Shown here piece after piece: positions 12,690 through 14,445 of a stretch of DNA of 14,445 nt. The notes under the pieces were generated by a model. The model saw only the letters and a list, made by a program, of their open reading frames with translations, did no database searches and was not told the DNA's origin. Position 1 is the first letter of the stretch, and the number at the start of each line of letters is the position of its first letter. Both the position numbers and the translations under genes were made by a program. Source of the stretch: JAAYJM01 sp964498585 (GTDB lineage: Bacteria; Bacteroidota; Ignavibacteria; Kapaibacteriales; UBA2268); the NCBI GenBank assembly GCA_964498585.1, contig CAZCHH010000075.1, forward strand, positions 1-14,445. Direction: 5' to 3'.

Positions 12690-13831
12690 TATAAAACCTC
12701 ATGTAATTTTTCTAAATCTGTAAATTTTAATTCATTCAATCTTAAAGCAGTTTTAAATGCTTCGATAAATTCATGTTTATTAGTTCCAAAAATGAACATA
12801 CAATTTTTTAAAGGTTTCCATTTAGATAAATTAACAGTTGCTGTGTGTTTTAAATCACCTAAAATAAAGAAATAGTTCATACTTGAATCTTTTTCGGTTT
12901 TTGTAAGAATTTCATTGAATATTACCTTTATTGTAGTTCTATCAGCTATTTCATTGATATTTATTTCAGATTTTATGTCATTAATAAATTGTAAGGAATC
13001 ATTTAAGTTAATAATCTTTTGATAGTTACTAATTTTTGATATTACATTGAGTTTTAAATATCCTTTATCTTTTGCTAATTTTTTAAATCCTTCAATTGCT
13101 AAATTTCTTTTTTCTTCAGAAATTGGTGAAAGTAAAATTAAATTAATTTTGATTGAATCCTTTGGAGTTTTTAAATCAGCATAAATCAAAGGATTATATA
13201 ACACCGTGAATTTTATTATTTTTTTTGGTGTTGATTTAATGATTTCATTATGAATTCTATAAATTTCTTGTTTTAAAGCGCTTATATCTTTGAAAATCTT
13301 TATGCTGTCTTTTCCGAGTAATAAGTTAGTTGAATCTTTAAAAACAGATTTTGAATTTTCATCAAAATATATTAATACATTCTTCTTACTCTTAATACTT
13401 TCAATAAATGAAGTATAGTTCATTTCAGTTTGAGTACTTGTTACTATTTTATCAAATTCAGATTTTTTCTGTTCTATAAAATCATTTATAATCTTATTAC
13501 CGTTCTCAAAAGTATATATAGAACCAGTCCCTTTTTTGGGTAATACTTCAATAACATTAAAAATCTGTTTAAACTTATTTTCAGCAAATTCACTTTGTTT
13601 AACGATACGAATATTTGCTGCGAAATAATTATTTTTGTCGGCAGTTAAATCAGAATATGGCAAAAGAAAATCTTTGAAATTTGAATTATTAGAAAAATCT
13701 TTTACTTCATCGGAATAGACAATATCAATATCAATTGGATTTTCATTGTCAATTTTGTCAGAGCTACAAGATACGATTGTTATTACTAATATTATAGAAA
13801 ATAACATCTTAATTAATATGTTTTTTTTCAT
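12689..13831 (-). CDS. Lipoprotein of unknown function (380 aa)
   Basis: The product has a signal peptide with lipobox TIVSC (Cys22 from this start) followed by SSDKIDNENPID, a typical lipoprotein N terminus with a flexible acidic linker. No family is recognised. The mature part alternates hydrophobic strands (NVLIYFDENSKS, FTVLYNPLIY, NYFFILGDL, NCMFIFGTN) with Lys-rich helices. This looks like an alpha/beta Rossmann-type fold; the FDENSKS segment is faintly like a VWA metal site (DxSxS) but off by one residue. The start is taken at 13831 because AAAGGA stands 7 nt upstream; an ATG at 13837 is too close to that site. Its end overlaps the next gene by 1 nt, and it begins 15 nt after the preceding gene. 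Confidence 0.72.
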   Translation of the reverse strand: MKKNILIKMLFSIILVITIVSCSSDKIDNENPIDIDIVYSDEVKDFSNNSNFKDFLLPYSDLTADKNNYFAANIRIVKQSEFAENKFKQIFNVIEVLPKKGTGSIYTFENGNKIINDFIEQKKSEFDKIVTSTQTEMNYTSFIESIKSKKNVLIYFDENSKSVFKDSTNLLLGKDSIKIFKDISALKQEIYRIHNEIIKSTPKKIIKFTVLYNPLIYADLKTPKDSIKINLILLSPISEEKRNLAIEGFKKLAKDKGYLKLNVISKISNYQKIINLNDSLQFINDIKSEININEIADRTTIKVIFNEILTKTEKDSSMNYFFILGDLKHTATVNLSKWKPLKNCMFIFGTNKHEFIEAFKTALRLNELKFTDLEKLHEVL

Positions 13832-13846
13832 TATCATTTCCTTTTA

Positions 13847-14445
13847 CTAAAAATTATTTTTTACAAAATGTCTATTTGCTATGGATTCTAACTGAATTTG
13901 CAATCCAACAGATAGTATAATTTTTGGATTTACTTTAGCCATTAATTCGATATGCTCATCTAAAAGATTTCCTTTATATTTAAAATTATATGCAATGCTA
14001 CCACTTGTTAATGCTTTTTCAAATTCATCATTAGGTATTTGAATTTCTCTATTATTTCCATTTATATTTTCTATTAATAGGTTATTTCCATTGTTATATT
14101 CTAATTTAGTAATGCAATGAATTATTTCTGGTTTCCCAGCAAAAGAATAAGGAGTAAATGGTATATTTTCTTTACAAGTAAATAAAAAATCTTTAGTATT
14201 GCTTGCAATATTGTTTGAATCTCCGCTATGAAATTTATCTAAAATTACAATATTGTTTGGGTCTCCGCTATGATAGTAATCCAAATTAACTTTTCTTCTT
14301 CTTGAAAAAATCAGATATTGAATAAAATAACCAGTATTAAAAATGTGGAGTAATGCAATAGAAGCATAAATAATTATAAGAATAATTATTATGATTATAG
14401 GACTTTCAACGGTGCTGTCGAAATAAATATAAAATTTTGCTAACG
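13847..14445 (-). CDS. Membrane protein, 5' part beyond the window
   Basis: The reading frame is open from the right edge to the TAG at 13849-13847, giving 198 residues in view. It must start outside the window: the TTG at 14284 is not a start, because upstream codons continue without a stop and encode a membrane segment. The segment is very hydrophobic (SPIIIIII followed by LIIIYASIALLHIF, then YFIQYLIF) and ends in RRRK, so the C-terminal region is probably cytoplasmic. That region contains two near-identical units HSGDPNNI and HSGDSNNI, 14 residues apart, and no recognised domain. It is probably the first visible gene of the four-gene lipoprotein operon, 15 nt before the next gene. Confidence 0.7.
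   Translation of the reverse strand, partial: LAKFYIYFDSTVESPIIIIIILIIIYASIALLHIFNTGYFIQYLIFSRRRKVNLDYYHSGDPNNIVILDKFHSGDSNNIASNTKDFLFTCKENIPFTPYSFAGKPEIIHCITKLEYNNGNNLLIENINGNNREIQIPNDEFEKALTSGSIAYNFKYKGNLLDEHIELMAKVNPKIILSVGLQIQLESIANRHFVKNNF
14206..14273. repeat. Two-copy 42-nt tandem repeat inside the membrane-protein gene
   Basis: A 26-nt unit occurs at 14206-14231 and at 14248-14273 with 24 of 26 positions identical and a period of 42 nt (14 codons). In the protein it encodes the repeated HSGDxNNI units. The period is a multiple of three, so the frame is kept. Confidence 0.8.

Noticed and set aside
12689..13831. VWA domain with MIDAS site in the 380-aa lipoprotein
   Set aside because: The segment DENSKS has one residue too many for DxSxS and no later Thr/Asp pair can be placed with confidence, so it is mentioned only as a faint resemblance.
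14282..14284. TTG as the start of the rightmost gene
   Set aside because: The frame stays open to the window edge and the upstream codons encode a hydrophobic membrane segment and RRRK, so the true start lies outside the window.

Overview
The window is AT-rich (roughly one third G+C by eye) bacterial chromosome with several weak or absent Shine-Dalgarno sites and TAnnTTTG-like promoter elements. It also has many short lipoproteins and a GIN-domain protein. Its EF-P has a PGNLRAF-type loop that I associate with the Chlorobi/Ignavibacteria side of the FCB group. The best guess is a member of Ignavibacteriota, Kapaibacteriota or a related Bacteroidota-Chlorobiota lineage. This placement is inference from motifs; no marker gene settles it.

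Layout. 1-562 has no gene but contains a 33-bp-arm inverted repeat and several smaller palindromes. 563-2411 (+) encodes a c-type monoheme cytochrome fused to an outer-membrane beta-barrel (Cyc2-like), followed 16 nt later by a DUF2461 protein. 2493-3068 (-) is a small PepSY-associated membrane protein. After a 370-nt divergent gap, 3439-4164 (+) is a GIN-domain lipoprotein with seven GSG repeats. On the minus strand, tRNA-Cys, efp and accB (5482-4319) are closely packed and end at a clear intrinsic terminator. 5569-7584 (+) is an orphan membrane-bound sensor histidine kinase.

7694-9010 (+) is a small toxin-antitoxin-like island. It holds a HEPN protein translationally coupled to an acidic 87-residue partner, an antitoxin-like gene followed by a 12-codon stump that looks like the start of its lost toxin, and a stand-alone minimal nucleotidyltransferase. 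9023-11285 (+) is a compact NUDIX-parA-parB run for nucleotide housekeeping and chromosome segregation. 11304-14445 (-) is a four-gene envelope operon that enters from beyond the right edge: a membrane protein (5' end missing), two unrecognised lipoproteins (one rich in cysteine) and a TPR lipoprotein. The stop codon of the last gene lies inside its own terminator hairpin.

The parts most worth following up are the Cyc2-like fusion, the HEPN/87-aa pair, the decayed toxin stump and the uncharacterised lipoprotein operon.
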